Shown piece by piece: positions 8,984 to 18,360 of a DNA stretch of 64,000 bases. Made by a program: the position numbers and the translations under genes. Under the pieces are notes generated by a model. It searched no databases, was not told the origin of the DNA, and saw only the letters and a list, made by a program, of their open reading frames with translations. Source of the stretch: Mycobacterium sp. URHB0044 (GTDB lineage Bacteria; Actinomycetota; Actinomycetes; Mycobacteriales; Mycobacteriaceae); NCBI RefSeq assembly GCF_000620625.1, contig NZ_JIAW01000005.1, positions 124,001-188,000 of the forward strand, read 5' to 3'. Numbering within the stretch: the first letter of the stretch is position 1; the number at the start of each line of letters is the position of its first letter.

Positions 8984-10364
8984 ACGCCATCGCGGCACCC
9001 AACGCAAGACCCAGTACGAGTGAACTCGGCGGTTCCAGCGGAAGCGGATCGACCACGCAGATTGCGAGCAGGCCAACACTTACTGCTGCGCTGATCTTCG
9101 CCGCGGCGGACCTGGTACGCAAGGCAAGCACCACGGGTGTCAACGCGAACACCGCGAATACGACCATGCCGGCGACTCCGGCCTTTACCAGCCACCACAG
9201 GTAGAAGTTGTGCGCATAAGTGGTACCCAGTGTCGCGGTGAAGGTTCCGGCCTGGCCGAACGGCAGCTGATACGCATAACCCAAGCCATGCCCGAACAGC
9301 GGTGCGTCGTCGATGGCACGAAACAGGTTGGTGTTCTCGTGCAGCCGGGCCAGGGTCGACGAATCAACAGCCAACGCGCTCGTCGAGACGCCATCGAGCA
9401 CCCTGTCCGAGAAGGCAGTCAGCTGATCGGTCAGCCAGCTCCCAGCCTCGGAGTGCTGCAGTAGGAAGAGCGTTGCGGGTATGACCACCACGACCGACGC
9501 CGCGCCGAGGACGACGAGTACGGCCGATCGTCGCAACGCGGACCATCCCAGCCCGGCGACCAGCGCGACGGCGGCGGTGACCGCGAGAGCGATCAATGTG
9601 GTTCTGGCAAAGGACAATAACGTGATCGCTACTGCAGGCGCTCCGAGAAGGACCCACATCGACAACCGGGAGCGGCCCACGATCTGGGCGGCGACGAGCG
9701 CCGTCAGCACCACGAGAGCCGGCGCCTGGGTGGCGGTCAGCAGCCGTATCGCTGCAGCGCCCGTCTCGCCTTGGAGACTTTCGGCCCGCCCAGCCAGCCG
9801 GATGCCCGTCAGCGAGCTGGCGACGATCATGGCAGCGGAGAACCACAGCACGACCGCCATGACCCGGATGGATTGCCGGACATGACCGGTGCGAACGATC
9901 AGCACGGCGAGCACGAAGCCGGCGACGACCTCGCAGAGAAATATCGCCTCGCGCGCGATCCGCTCCGGATCGTGTCCTGCGCCGAGTCCGACCGCGGTGA
10001 AGAACATCACGGTCAGAAACAAGCCGCCTGGCAGCACGTAGTCCGAAAAGCGCAGGCGGGCAAGTGGAATCAAGAATACGATCGCCAACAGGACCGCGAT
10101 CTGATGCGCGTCGATCGATACCGGTCCGATCACCTTCCCGACCGGCAATGCGGCAGGCAGCGACGCGAACGCGAGGAACAACGCAATCCAGACCATCCGG
10201 TGCGGACCGGTCAGGTAGACGACTAGGCAGCCCAACGCCCCGATCAGCATCAGCCCTTCGGTCGTGGAGCGGACCGCCAAGGCGCCGACTGTGAGGCAAA
10301 CCAGTACGACTCCTGCGATCGCGGCGGTTGACGCGAAAGTCCTACCGGCCACACCGCCGATCAT
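8886..10364 (-). CDS. O-antigen ligase/polymerase-like membrane protein (Wzy_C type)
   Basis: 492 residues with about 10 to 12 transmembrane segments. The large periplasmic loop and following helix near residues 330-400 (FGHGLGYAYQLPFG, then YAHNFYLWWLVKAG) match the Wzy_C signature of O-antigen ligases and polymerases. In a Wzx/Wzy system it would polymerise the flipped repeat unit or ligate the chain to an acceptor. It starts 2 bases after the Wzz-like gene, so the two form a minus-strand operon convergent with the glycosyltransferase operon. Polymerase versus ligase cannot be decided from sequence. Confidence 0.82.
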   Translation of the reverse strand: MIGGVAGRTFASTAAIAGVVLVCLTVGALAVRSTTEGLMLIGALGCLVVYLTGPHRMVWIALFLAFASLPAALPVGKVIGPVSIDAHQIAVLLAIVFLIPLARLRFSDYVLPGGLFLTVMFFTAVGLGAGHDPERIAREAIFLCEVVAGFVLAVLIVRTGHVRQSIRVMAVVLWFSAAMIVASSLTGIRLAGRAESLQGETGAAAIRLLTATQAPALVVLTALVAAQIVGRSRLSMWVLLGAPAVAITLLSFARTTLIALAVTAAVALVAGLGWSALRRSAVLVVLGAASVVVVIPATLFLLQHSEAGSWLTDQLTAFSDRVLDGVSTSALAVDSSTLARLHENTNLFRAIDDAPLFGHGLGYAYQLPFGQAGTFTATLGTTYAHNFYLWWLVKAGVAGMVVFAVFALTPVVLALRTRSAAAKISAAVSVGLLAICVVDPLPLEPPSSLVLGLALGAAMAFSRLAPTTPIVTAEPVERPSPSTAPQVVRTSG

Positions 10365-10366
10365 GC

Positions 10367-11809
10367 CTACGAGCCGTTCGCGGCGATGGTGGCCGAGGCG
10401 GATTCGTTGACCTTCGCGCGGTACGCCGACGTCGCGTCCTTGGTATGCCTGGGAACCCGCGCACCGGTCAGTACGGTGCCGACGATATTGGCTTCCGCGG
10501 AACGAAGACCTTCCAGTGCACCGTCGAGCTCTTCGGCCGCTGTCTGCCCCGAACGTACGACCAATACGGTCGCATCAACGGCAGCCGCGAATATCCCGGC
10601 GTCGGCCGTAACAAGTACTGGCGGACCGTCGATTACAACCCGATCGAAGCTCGCGGAGAGCTTCTCCAACATGGTCACCAGCGATGGGGTGTTCAGGTTC
10701 CGCTGGAAGCCGCTGGGCTTGCTCGACGCGAGCAGCCAAAGGCCATCGTGCGACGTGGGCCGGACGGCATCGTCAAGCGTCAGCTGATCGGCCAGGACGT
10801 CCATCAGTGCCCGGTTGGCATCGACTTCGAGGAGGCCGGCGACCGTGGGTTGGCGCGCGTCGCCCTCGATCAGCAAGACCGTCTCATCGATCTCGGTGAA
10901 CGACAGTGCGAGATGAAGTGCCGTGGTGGTCGCTCCCTGGTTCAGCGTTGGAGCGGTGACCAGGATGGAGCGCACCGGCGCGGCCGCGGAACCGAGCAGC
11001 GCCGTGCGCATGCGGCGCACCTCCTCGTCGAAGACGAGGTCGCAGGGCTTCGCTCGAAATCCCCCGCGCCGGACACCGATGTCCCGGTTGTCCGGCGGAG
11101 GCAACTGCGCCAGCGTGGGCACGCCAGAGCGTGCGGTCAGGGTTTCGCGGCTGCGGATCGTGCGGTCGGTCGCCTCCCGGCCGAGTGCGAGCGCGATACC
11201 CAACAACACGCCGGCGAGCAATCCCAACGCCACGTTGCGCGCCGGAACCGGGCTCTGGGGACTCTGCGGCACGATCGGTTGCTCGACAACGTTCGCCTTG
11301 GCGCCCGCAATTGTTTGCTGGGGGTCGAATCCCGCGCCCAACAACTGACCGGACGGCTGTGACATGGGGATGCCGGCATCGACTTCGGGAACCAGGGCAG
11401 CAAATTGCGTTGCCATAGCCGAAGCGAGTGCGGCGGCCTGCTGCGGGTCCGAATCCGAGACTGTCAATCGGAACAGGGTCGACTCCGGCGTGTAGGTGAC
11501 CTTGGTGTTGTCGACCAGCTCGTCTGCGGTCATCGGCACCCCCAACTGATCAATCGTCCGCTGCGCCACGGTGCGCCCCCCGGCGAGCTCGGCGTATGAC
11601 GAAAGCCGCTGCTGAGCTGCCTGAATGGCTTCATAGGCGTCATTGATGGTCGTGGCGCCGGTGAACGAGACCATGACTGTCGCCGTGGCCTGATAACTCT
11701 TGGTCTGCATCGCCGTGATTGCCACTGCGGCGACCAAACAGGTCACTACGGCCGTCACGAGGAGCTTCCATCGCGAACGCATGATCCGAACAAAAGTTTG
11801 GAAATCCAC
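10367..11809 (-). CDS. Wzz-like chain-length protein fused to a BY-kinase-like domain with degenerate Walker A
   Basis: 480 residues, GTG start preceded by AGAGG. TM1 at ~15-34 and TM2 at ~191-210 bracket an extracytoplasmic Wzz domain. The cytoplasmic part resembles bacterial tyrosine kinases/MinD-type ATPases: Walker A' LLIEGDARQP (312-321) and Walker B VVIDGPP (391-397). The Walker A loop reads PTLNQGATTTA: residue 293 is Ala where the nucleotide-binding Lys should be, and the C-terminus has one Tyr instead of a tyrosine cluster. ATP binding or kinase activity is therefore doubtful; a scaffold role in chain-length control is inferred. The Wzy-like gene lies 2 bases downstream. Confidence 0.87.
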   Translation of the reverse strand: MDFQTFVRIMRSRWKLLVTAVVTCLVAAVAITAMQTKSYQATATVMVSFTGATTINDAYEAIQAAQQRLSSYAELAGGRTVAQRTIDQLGVPMTADELVDNTKVTYTPESTLFRLTVSDSDPQQAAALASAMATQFAALVPEVDAGIPMSQPSGQLLGAGFDPQQTIAGAKANVVEQPIVPQSPQSPVPARNVALGLLAGVLLGIALALGREATDRTIRSRETLTARSGVPTLAQLPPPDNRDIGVRRGGFRAKPCDLVFDEEVRRMRTALLGSAAAPVRSILVTAPTLNQGATTTALHLALSFTEIDETVLLIEGDARQPTVAGLLEVDANRALMDVLADQLTLDDAVRPTSHDGLWLLASSKPSGFQRNLNTPSLVTMLEKLSASFDRVVIDGPPVLVTADAGIFAAAVDATVLVVRSGQTAAEELDGALEGLRSAEANIVGTVLTGARVPRHTKDATSAYRAKVNESASATIAANGS

Positions 11810-11961
11810 GACAACCTCTTGTCTTTACTGAGCCGAGTCGCCGCAAACCGACGAATGGTATGGAACAGTATTATCTTTCAGGCGCGTGGTATGCAACTCC
11901 GAGTAACTGACGACTTCACGGGCTCCCCCGCGTGTCGGTCGAAACGGACAGGTCCGGGGAC

Positions 11962-13626
11962 CTATTTCAGGTCGAGCACGGCGATCGGATACGCGCCGCC
12001 GGAATCACGGCCGTCGCGAGCCAGCTGCATCGGCGCATAGTCCACGACGTGCGATGCATGGGATTTGTGCTGCTGCCAATCGACCGCGGCGCTCAGCGCG
12101 TAGCGGCCAGGTGGGAGGCCGGCGGTGTCGATCACGAGCTCCTCGGTGACCGATGCAGGGACCGGCGCAGCGCCGGGATCGAGAGGTTGCCCGGCGAGGA
12201 TCGCCTTGAGATCGACTCGACCGGGCACCGTCCGCACCGTCTTGCCGGAGCGATCAACGATGCGGTAGCTGGGAACCCACTTCTCGACCGCAGCGGCGGA
12301 TCCGTAGTTGGTCCATTGGACGTCGACGGACACGATGCCGCCGTCGATCGACGTGGTTCCGGGCACCGACTCGACCGAGTACCGGTAACCGGCGTAGACA
12401 TTGGCCCGAGCCCACAGTGAGAACAGCTCGAGACTCATCGTGCGGCGCGAGTCGCGGTCGGGGAAGTTGGTGCTCGACGTCATCGAGACGTGGTAGGCCA
12501 CCACGTCGTGCAATCCCTTGGCGTAGTACGCGCGGAGGTCTGCCTTGCTGGGCGGTTGGCACCATTCCGTGATGACCGGCGCCGAGGCGAGTCGGTTCAT
12601 CAGCGTTGCCACCAGCGAATCGTCTTGCGCGACGTACTGCGAGTCCGCGTCGTGGGCCCACGCGGGAAGCGGCTCGTAAACCCCGAGGCAGTCCGAGCGA
12701 ATGCCAACCGGCGCCGCGACGGTAGCGGTCACCTGGTCCGACAGCAGTTGCCGAACGATCTCGGGGTTCTGCGGGGTCACGACCAACTGGGTGCGTGGAA
12801 ATGCGGCAACGTTGGCAGCGACGAGATGACGAATCGACGGTGCGGTGATGCTCTGGTCCCGATACTGGCTGAAATAGCCCAAACTGCGGACGCTGTCCTG
12901 CGGCGCGGGACCAGGCGCGCGCAGGGTGTCCCGCACATATGCGATGTGGTTTTCGCTGAAGTCGCCGTAACCGGAGAACTCGAAGACGCTGAGCCGCTCA
13001 TCGCCGTCGTAGCGCCTGCCCAGTGCCCTGAGCAATTCGTCGAACCCGGCCAAGTAGTCCGGACTGTTCCAGTTCGGTACCACCTGACTGACGGTGCGCC
13101 CCTTGTCTGGGGGAAACGTCCTGGTGGTGCCTGGAATCGAGCGCAGCCAGTCGGGTATCGCGATGTTCGTGTCGTTCGGATAGGACGCGTCGCAGCACGA
13201 GTTGTAGGCGTAGACGCGCAGCGTCAGCCGCATGCCCCGGCTACCGGCCTGCGCCAGCGCGTCGTCGATCGCACGGAAGTCGTACTTGCGGTCGTCCGGC
13301 GTGCCGGGCGGGAGCGTGCGCGGATCGCTCGGCTGCAGTCGGCGCCAGGCGAGCCGCATGCTCGCATCGGTTGACTTGGGCCACGCGGCGAAGTCTCGTT
13401 GTGCGGGGTTGCCCTGCGGGAACAGCGGGCTCATCAGGTTCTCGTACTGGCCCCGCAGTGGATTGGCGAACTCCTTGGCTGCCGGGGGTATAGCCGGGCT
13501 CTCGACACCCCGCGCGGAGCCAACTGCTTGCGCACCGGACGAAGTCCCACATGCCGAGGCGAACGTCAACGCCATGCAGATGGCCGATATGCGGAGAAAC
13601 GCAGCGATCACGATCAGACGGTACAT
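11962..13626 (-). CDS. Exported DUF4832-type protein, putative lipoprotein
   Basis: About 554 residues from the ATG at 13626; a GTG at 13686 would add 20. The chosen start gives a signal peptide (MYRL, then a hydrophobic stretch ending FASAC), with Cys after ASA as a weak lipobox. The body resembles DUF4832/beta-galactosidase-like TIM-barrel proteins: NPLRGQYENL near the N-terminus, LAWRRLQP, LRVYAYNSCC, SGYGDFSENH and a C-terminal beta-sandwich. Such proteins sit in bacterial exopolysaccharide clusters and are probably glycan-active, without an assigned reaction. It lies about 150 bases upstream of wzz on the same strand. Confidence 0.75.
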   Translation of the reverse strand: MYRLIVIAAFLRISAICMALTFASACGTSSGAQAVGSARGVESPAIPPAAKEFANPLRGQYENLMSPLFPQGNPAQRDFAAWPKSTDASMRLAWRRLQPSDPRTLPPGTPDDRKYDFRAIDDALAQAGSRGMRLTLRVYAYNSCCDASYPNDTNIAIPDWLRSIPGTTRTFPPDKGRTVSQVVPNWNSPDYLAGFDELLRALGRRYDGDERLSVFEFSGYGDFSENHIAYVRDTLRAPGPAPQDSVRSLGYFSQYRDQSITAPSIRHLVAANVAAFPRTQLVVTPQNPEIVRQLLSDQVTATVAAPVGIRSDCLGVYEPLPAWAHDADSQYVAQDDSLVATLMNRLASAPVITEWCQPPSKADLRAYYAKGLHDVVAYHVSMTSSTNFPDRDSRRTMSLELFSLWARANVYAGYRYSVESVPGTTSIDGGIVSVDVQWTNYGSAAAVEKWVPSYRIVDRSGKTVRTVPGRVDLKAILAGQPLDPGAAPVPASVTEELVIDTAGLPPGRYALSAAVDWQQHKSHASHVVDYAPMQLARDGRDSGGAYPIAVLDLK

Positions 13627-13771
13627 CGCCGACCGTGGCAACGTTCGCCAGAGCGACCGCTGGCAAACTAGTGTAAAAGAGGTCACGCTTCAGGCCCCAT
13701 AATGAGATCGATAAGCCATTCTCTATAGACATACTGTGCTGGCGACGTAGGGCGACAACCATGGAGCGGCG

Positions 13772-16700
13772 ATGAGGCTACGCATACCCAGTGGGCTGAG
13801 CGTGGTTCCTGGATTGTCGCGGCGCACATTCGTACTGGTGGGCGTGCCATACCTGATCGCGACGACGTTCGTCGGGCTGTGGCTCTGGCAAACCTGGGGC
13901 GGGGCATATCTGACTCGAGTGGTCGACGACGTGGCTTCGCTGGCGGGCATCCTGTTCGCGGCGGGCTGCGCCGGATTTGCGGCGGCGTCGGCACAGGGGC
14001 GAACGCGGCATGGCTGGCTGGCGATGACGATGGGCCTACTGGCGTGGGCGGCCGGCGAGGCAATCTGGGGCTATTACGAAGTCTGGCTGGGATACGACCA
14101 GTCGCCGTTCCCCTCCTGGGCTGACGTCGGGTATCTGCTCTTTCCGGTGGGTGCCGTCGTGTCGGTGTTGCTGTTGTCGCCCGCCGAGCGGGGGCAATCC
14201 CGCAAACGTCTGCTGCTGGACGGCGTCATCGTCGCAGCGTCGGTGTTCCTGGTCTCGTGGGTGCTGGTGTTGCAGGACGTGTTCCACTCCGGCTTCGAGA
14301 GCCCCCTGGCGTTCGCCGTGTCGGCGGCGTACCCGATCGGCGACGTGGCGATCATTACGATCGCGTGGGCTCGTCCGGCCATCACTTACCGGATGAGCAT
14401 CGGTCTGTTGGTAAGCGCCTTGGTTTGGATCGCGATATCGGACAGCGCTTACACAGCCTTGACGGCAACGGGCGGCTACTACACCGGCAACCTGATCGAC
14501 CTCGGCTGGATCGTCGGGTGCGGCATGATTGGGCTGGCTGCATTGCGCAGCATCGGCGAACGTCCAGCCGATTCGACAGCAGGGCTCATTCCGTCTCGGG
14601 TGCGGCTCTGGGCGCCCTATCTGCCATTGGTGCTTGCCTACGGCGTCGGGCTTTCCGCCGCTGTGCCACAGCTGAACTCAATCCCGCTGGCCGCGGTGGG
14701 AACCCTCATCCTCGTCATAGTGCTTGCTCGGCAGTTCGTGGTTCTGGCCGAGAACCGACGCCTGTTGGCCGACGTGTCCCGGCTGGCTTTCCGCGACCAG
14801 CTCACCGGTCTCGCGAATCGGGCACTGTTCGTGGACCGCCTTGAGCAGGCCGTGGCGAGGCAGCGCCGCGAACGGCAGCCGCTCGCCGTGCTGTGCCTCG
14901 ATCTCGATGACTTCAAGATGGTCAACGATGAGTTGGGGCATCCCGCCGGCGACGAACTGCTCTTCCGCGTCGCCGGACGGCTCACGAGATGCCTTCGCGG
15001 CACGGATACCGTCGCGCGACTCGGCGGCGACGAGTTCGCGATCCTCATCGAGGGGGCCGTCGATGACGCGCTGATTGCGTCGGAGCGGGTCCTCGAGTCG
15101 TTCGACGCACCCATAGTGATCGACGGCGTCGCACTGACCGTGCGCCCCAGCATCGGGCTGACACTGGCTACCGCAGAGACTCCGCGAACCACGGTCGACG
15201 AGCTGCTCAAGCAGGCCGATCTCGCGATGTATGCCGCGAAACGCGACGGCGGTGGCTGTCTCCGCAGCTTCGTTCCCGATCTGCCACGTCCCTTTGAACT
15301 ACCGGTGTCCGATTCGGCCCAGGAGAAGATCGGGCTCAAGATGGAGCCTGTCACGGGCGTCGACGTACTGCCTGCGACTGCGAACACGATTTCTGACTCG
15401 CCCAAACAACCGCTGGATGCCGTTGTGCGACATGCTTTCTGGCCACCGATGGGCGTCCGGATCGCTTTCGGCGCGCTGTTGACTGGCCTCGTCGTCTTCG
15501 TGATGTCGGTCGTCGTGCGGGCGCACCCGGGTCGCATCGTGGTGTTCGACAATTGGCTGGAGTCGGCGTTGCTTCTGACGGCAGCGGGCATCGTCGCCGT
15601 CCGCGCCTGCTCTGTCGCGGTCGAGCGTTGGGCCTGGCTTCTCATTGCCGCGGGAATGAGCGCCACGGGATTGGGGACCATCGTGTACGCCCTGTGGGCA
15701 TATGACGGTGAGTTCCCATCGGCGGCGGATCCTGTATTCCTGGCGTTCTATCCGCTGGTCTATAGCGGCTTGCTGCTGTTGATGGGCGGGCGGTTGCGGC
15801 GCGTTCCGGCAGCGGTCCGACTCGACGCCGTGGTCGTCGGGCTGACCGCCTCGGCGGTGGGAGCGGTACTGGTGTCCAGACCTCTCGACTCGGCGTCAGG
15901 CGGCTCGCTTTCGGCCGCGCTCTTCGGGCTGGCCTATCCGGTCGGGGGCGTCATCCTCCTCGCACTGACGGTCAGTTCACTCGTGATCATGGGTTGGCGC
16001 ACCGAGTGGCGATGGGGATTCCTTCTCGCGGGGTTCACCTTGTGGGTGCTCGCCGACGTCGCCTATCTGCTACAGACCACGACCGGCTCCTATGTGGAGG
16101 GCACGTGGATCGACCCATGCTGGCCGGGATCTTTCGTGTTGGTGGCCGTGGCCAGTTGGCTGCCCTCCGCCGTCGGCGCATCACGTCCGAGGCACCGCCC
16201 AGCGCCGTTGATCTTGCCGATCCTCTGCACCGTCATCGCCCTCGGGGTCACGATATTCGCGTACGGAGACCGCATCCCCGTGACCCTGGCAGCACTGAGC
16301 TTGACGGCCGTCGCCGCACGCTATGCGGTGACATTCCGCGACGTCGTTTCCATCGCCGAAAGCCACGAGCATGCGATGACCGACGACTTGACGGGACTCT
16401 CCAACCGGCGCGCCCTCGCGACTGCCTTGACGGTCGGACCGTTGGATGACTCGCACGCGACCACATGGGATGGCGCCACCGCGCGACTGGGCCTCATCCT
16501 GCTGGACGTGGACCAGTTTTCGGAGATCAACGAATCCATGGGCCGCAGCGTCGGTGATGAGCTGCTGCGCCGCATCGCGCACCGGTTGTCACTCGCGGTG
16601 CGACCCGATGACCTATTGGTTCGCACAGGTGGCGATGAGTTCGCGGTCCTGATCGCTGACGGCGTGAACCTAATGACTGCCAGGGCACAGGCCGGCGCCT

Positions 16701-17698
16701 TGATCGATGCATTGCGGGCACCCTTTGCGCTGGACCACATCACCGTGGAAGTCGAAGTCGCCATCGGCATTTCCCTGTGGCCGGACCACTGCGTGCATCC
16801 ACAGGAATTGCTGAACCTCGCGGAGGTGGCGATGGCCGATGCCAAGGTCGCCGAGCACGGAATCGCGGTGTACGACGCGGCCGCGAACGTGCACAAGCAC
16901 CAGGACGAGCAGCTCATCGAGGATCTGCGCGCCGCTCTCTCCACCGCTGGGCGGGCGGGCGAACTGACGTGTCACTACCAGCCGAAGATCAGATCCGAGG
17001 ACGAACAGATACACAGCGTCGAGGCGCTGGTCCGTTGGCACCATCCCAGCCGCGGACTGCTGTTGCCCGATCAGTTCCTGCCTGCAGCCGAAAGAGCGGG
17101 CCTGATGCGACCGATGGCTACCCGGGTGTTGGACATCGCCTTGGCCCAAATCCGGTCCTGGCGCGGTCTGGGAATCAGGTTGACCGTGGCCGTCAACCTT
17201 TCGACCACCAACCTTCTCGACATCGATCTGGTCGACACCATCGACCAACTGTTGCAGGCCAACGAATTATCGGCCGACGTCCTCATCCTCGAGATCACCG
17301 AATCCACGTTGACGACGGACTCGCAGCGGGCCCGTAACACGGTTGCCGCGTTGCGGGAGCTCGGAATCCGGCTCTCACTCGACGACTACGGCGCCGGCTG
17401 GTCCTCACTGGCGCGGCTGCAGGATCTTTCGGTCGACGAACTCAAACTCGACAAGGTCTTCGTCGCCCGCTTGGCCCGCGATCCCCGCTCCATCGCGATC
17501 GTGCGCTCCACCGTCGCACTGGCACACAGCCTCGGAGCTGAACTGGTCGCCGAAGGCGTCGAAGACGAAACGACCCTGCGCGCCCTGCGGCTGTATGGAT
17601 GCACCATCACCCAAGGCCATGTGCACAGTCCACCGCTACCCGCCGCCGAACTCCACCGTTGGCTCCTCGATCGCATGACGGTGCCATCGCACCGGTGA
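13772..17698 (+). CDS. Membrane-bound tandem GGDEF-GGDEF-EAL c-di-GMP protein
   Basis: 1308 residues. Two multi-helix membrane modules (~20-310 and ~560-850) each precede a diguanylate cyclase domain. GGDEF is intact at 418-422 and 953-957. The C-terminal phosphodiesterase domain has EAL at 1084-1086, ITE, DDYGAGWSS, KLDK, AEGVE and TQGHVH, the residues that bind metal and c-di-GMP. Both synthesis and hydrolysis look possible. GGAGCGG precedes the ATG. The duplicated membrane-GGDEF unit suggests internal duplication. It diverges from the DUF4832 gene beside the polysaccharide locus, so control of polymer synthesis is a reasonable guess but not shown. Confidence 0.93.
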   Translation: MRLRIPSGLSVVPGLSRRTFVLVGVPYLIATTFVGLWLWQTWGGAYLTRVVDDVASLAGILFAAGCAGFAAASAQGRTRHGWLAMTMGLLAWAAGEAIWGYYEVWLGYDQSPFPSWADVGYLLFPVGAVVSVLLLSPAERGQSRKRLLLDGVIVAASVFLVSWVLVLQDVFHSGFESPLAFAVSAAYPIGDVAIITIAWARPAITYRMSIGLLVSALVWIAISDSAYTALTATGGYYTGNLIDLGWIVGCGMIGLAALRSIGERPADSTAGLIPSRVRLWAPYLPLVLAYGVGLSAAVPQLNSIPLAAVGTLILVIVLARQFVVLAENRRLLADVSRLAFRDQLTGLANRALFVDRLEQAVARQRRERQPLAVLCLDLDDFKMVNDELGHPAGDELLFRVAGRLTRCLRGTDTVARLGGDEFAILIEGAVDDALIASERVLESFDAPIVIDGVALTVRPSIGLTLATAETPRTTVDELLKQADLAMYAAKRDGGGCLRSFVPDLPRPFELPVSDSAQEKIGLKMEPVTGVDVLPATANTISDSPKQPLDAVVRHAFWPPMGVRIAFGALLTGLVVFVMSVVVRAHPGRIVVFDNWLESALLLTAAGIVAVRACSVAVERWAWLLIAAGMSATGLGTIVYALWAYDGEFPSAADPVFLAFYPLVYSGLLLLMGGRLRRVPAAVRLDAVVVGLTASAVGAVLVSRPLDSASGGSLSAALFGLAYPVGGVILLALTVSSLVIMGWRTEWRWGFLLAGFTLWVLADVAYLLQTTTGSYVEGTWIDPCWPGSFVLVAVASWLPSAVGASRPRHRPAPLILPILCTVIALGVTIFAYGDRIPVTLAALSLTAVAARYAVTFRDVVSIAESHEHAMTDDLTGLSNRRALATALTVGPLDDSHATTWDGATARLGLILLDVDQFSEINESMGRSVGDELLRRIAHRLSLAVRPDDLLVRTGGDEFAVLIADGVNLMTARAQAGALIDALRAPFALDHITVEVEVAIGISLWPDHCVHPQELLNLAEVAMADAKVAEHGIAVYDAAANVHKHQDEQLIEDLRAALSTAGRAGELTCHYQPKIRSEDEQIHSVEALVRWHHPSRGLLLPDQFLPAAERAGLMRPMATRVLDIALAQIRSWRGLGIRLTVAVNLSTTNLLDIDLVDTIDQLLQANELSADVLILEITESTLTTDSQRARNTVAALRELGIRLSLDDYGAGWSSLARLQDLSVDELKLDKVFVARLARDPRSIAIVRSTVALAHSLGAELVAEGVEDETTLRALRLYGCTITQGHVHSPPLPAAELHRWLLDRMTVPSHR

Positions 17699-17830
17699 TC
17701 AGTATCCGATAGATGATGGAACACGTTGTGCCAAGGTTGAATTGCGCCCGCTTCCCCGATGAGGTCTTGTCGAAATGTCGACCGAGGCGTGTTTCGCGTG
17801 GCAAACGAGGTCACGTCCGTCATCTTTTAA

Positions 17831-17836
17831 TATGAT
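17831..17836 (+). promoter_or_regulatory. Putative -10 box (TATGAT) ahead of the 17878 gene
   Basis: In an AT-rich patch (TTTTAATATGATTT) about 45 bases before the ATG at 17878, TATGAT differs from the sigma-70-type -10 consensus by one base. TAATAT at 17828 is an alternative. No good -35 hexamer is visible, which is common in mycobacteria. Confidence 0.3.
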
Positions 17837-17877
17837 TTCCCGAGCAACGATCCTCGAGTGCCCCGGTCAGGAGAGTA

Positions 17878-18273
17878 ATGGGAATTTGGCGTAAGGCGTT
17901 TCGCCCGCACTGCCTGGGATTCTTCGTCGACAAGGGTGTGCTGTGGGCCCAGCGAGACGTTTCGGACCCGGCATTCCGCTCCCTGGCCACACCGGACGAA
18001 CGACGCGACTACCTGGATCCGATCCCGGTCCCGCTGAAGAACGCGCGAGTGTTCCTCGACATCGAGATTGGTGTGCGCAGACCGCTCGACCTCCCTGAGG
18101 GCGCCACTCTTCGCTACTGTCCCGCGGTTCCACCCCGCTCGAAGGGCGACAAGTTGCACACCATTTCGGTGTACACCGGCACAAACGACGTCTATGTCGG
18201 CTACCCGGCAAGCGGAGGCGAAGCCCGCAACGTCTTCAGGGCCATCGACAAGCTGGTGAAGTCGGACCGCTGA
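17878..18273 (+). CDS. Hypothetical protein, 131 aa
   Basis: The ATG is preceded by AGGAGAG, a strong ribosome binding site. The protein has no signal peptide or membrane segment. It contains a basic N-terminus (MGIWRKAFRPHC) and a mixed alpha/beta pattern (VFLDIEIGV, TISVYTGTNDVYVGYP). I recognise no family. It stands alone between the c-di-GMP gene and the LacI operon on the same strand. A cytosolic protein is likely; no function is assigned. Confidence 0.7.
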   Translation: MGIWRKAFRPHCLGFFVDKGVLWAQRDVSDPAFRSLATPDERRDYLDPIPVPLKNARVFLDIEIGVRRPLDLPEGATLRYCPAVPPRSKGDKLHTISVYTGTNDVYVGYPASGGEARNVFRAIDKLVKSDR

Positions 18274-18326
18274 GGCCCGCCGGCGCCTGACCGCCAATCC
18301 CCTCCCCGACGCTCGATCTTCACTCT

Positions 18327-18340
18327 TGCCATCGATGGCA
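18327..18340. promoter_or_regulatory. LacI-type operator 1, perfect 14-bp palindrome
   Basis: TGCCATCGATGGCA is a perfect inverted repeat with a central CG, the typical LacI/GalR half-site geometry. An identical copy lies 34 bases further on, just before the LacI-family gene. Confidence 0.8.
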
Positions 18341-18360
18341 CTATTCGGCAGACTGGGTTG

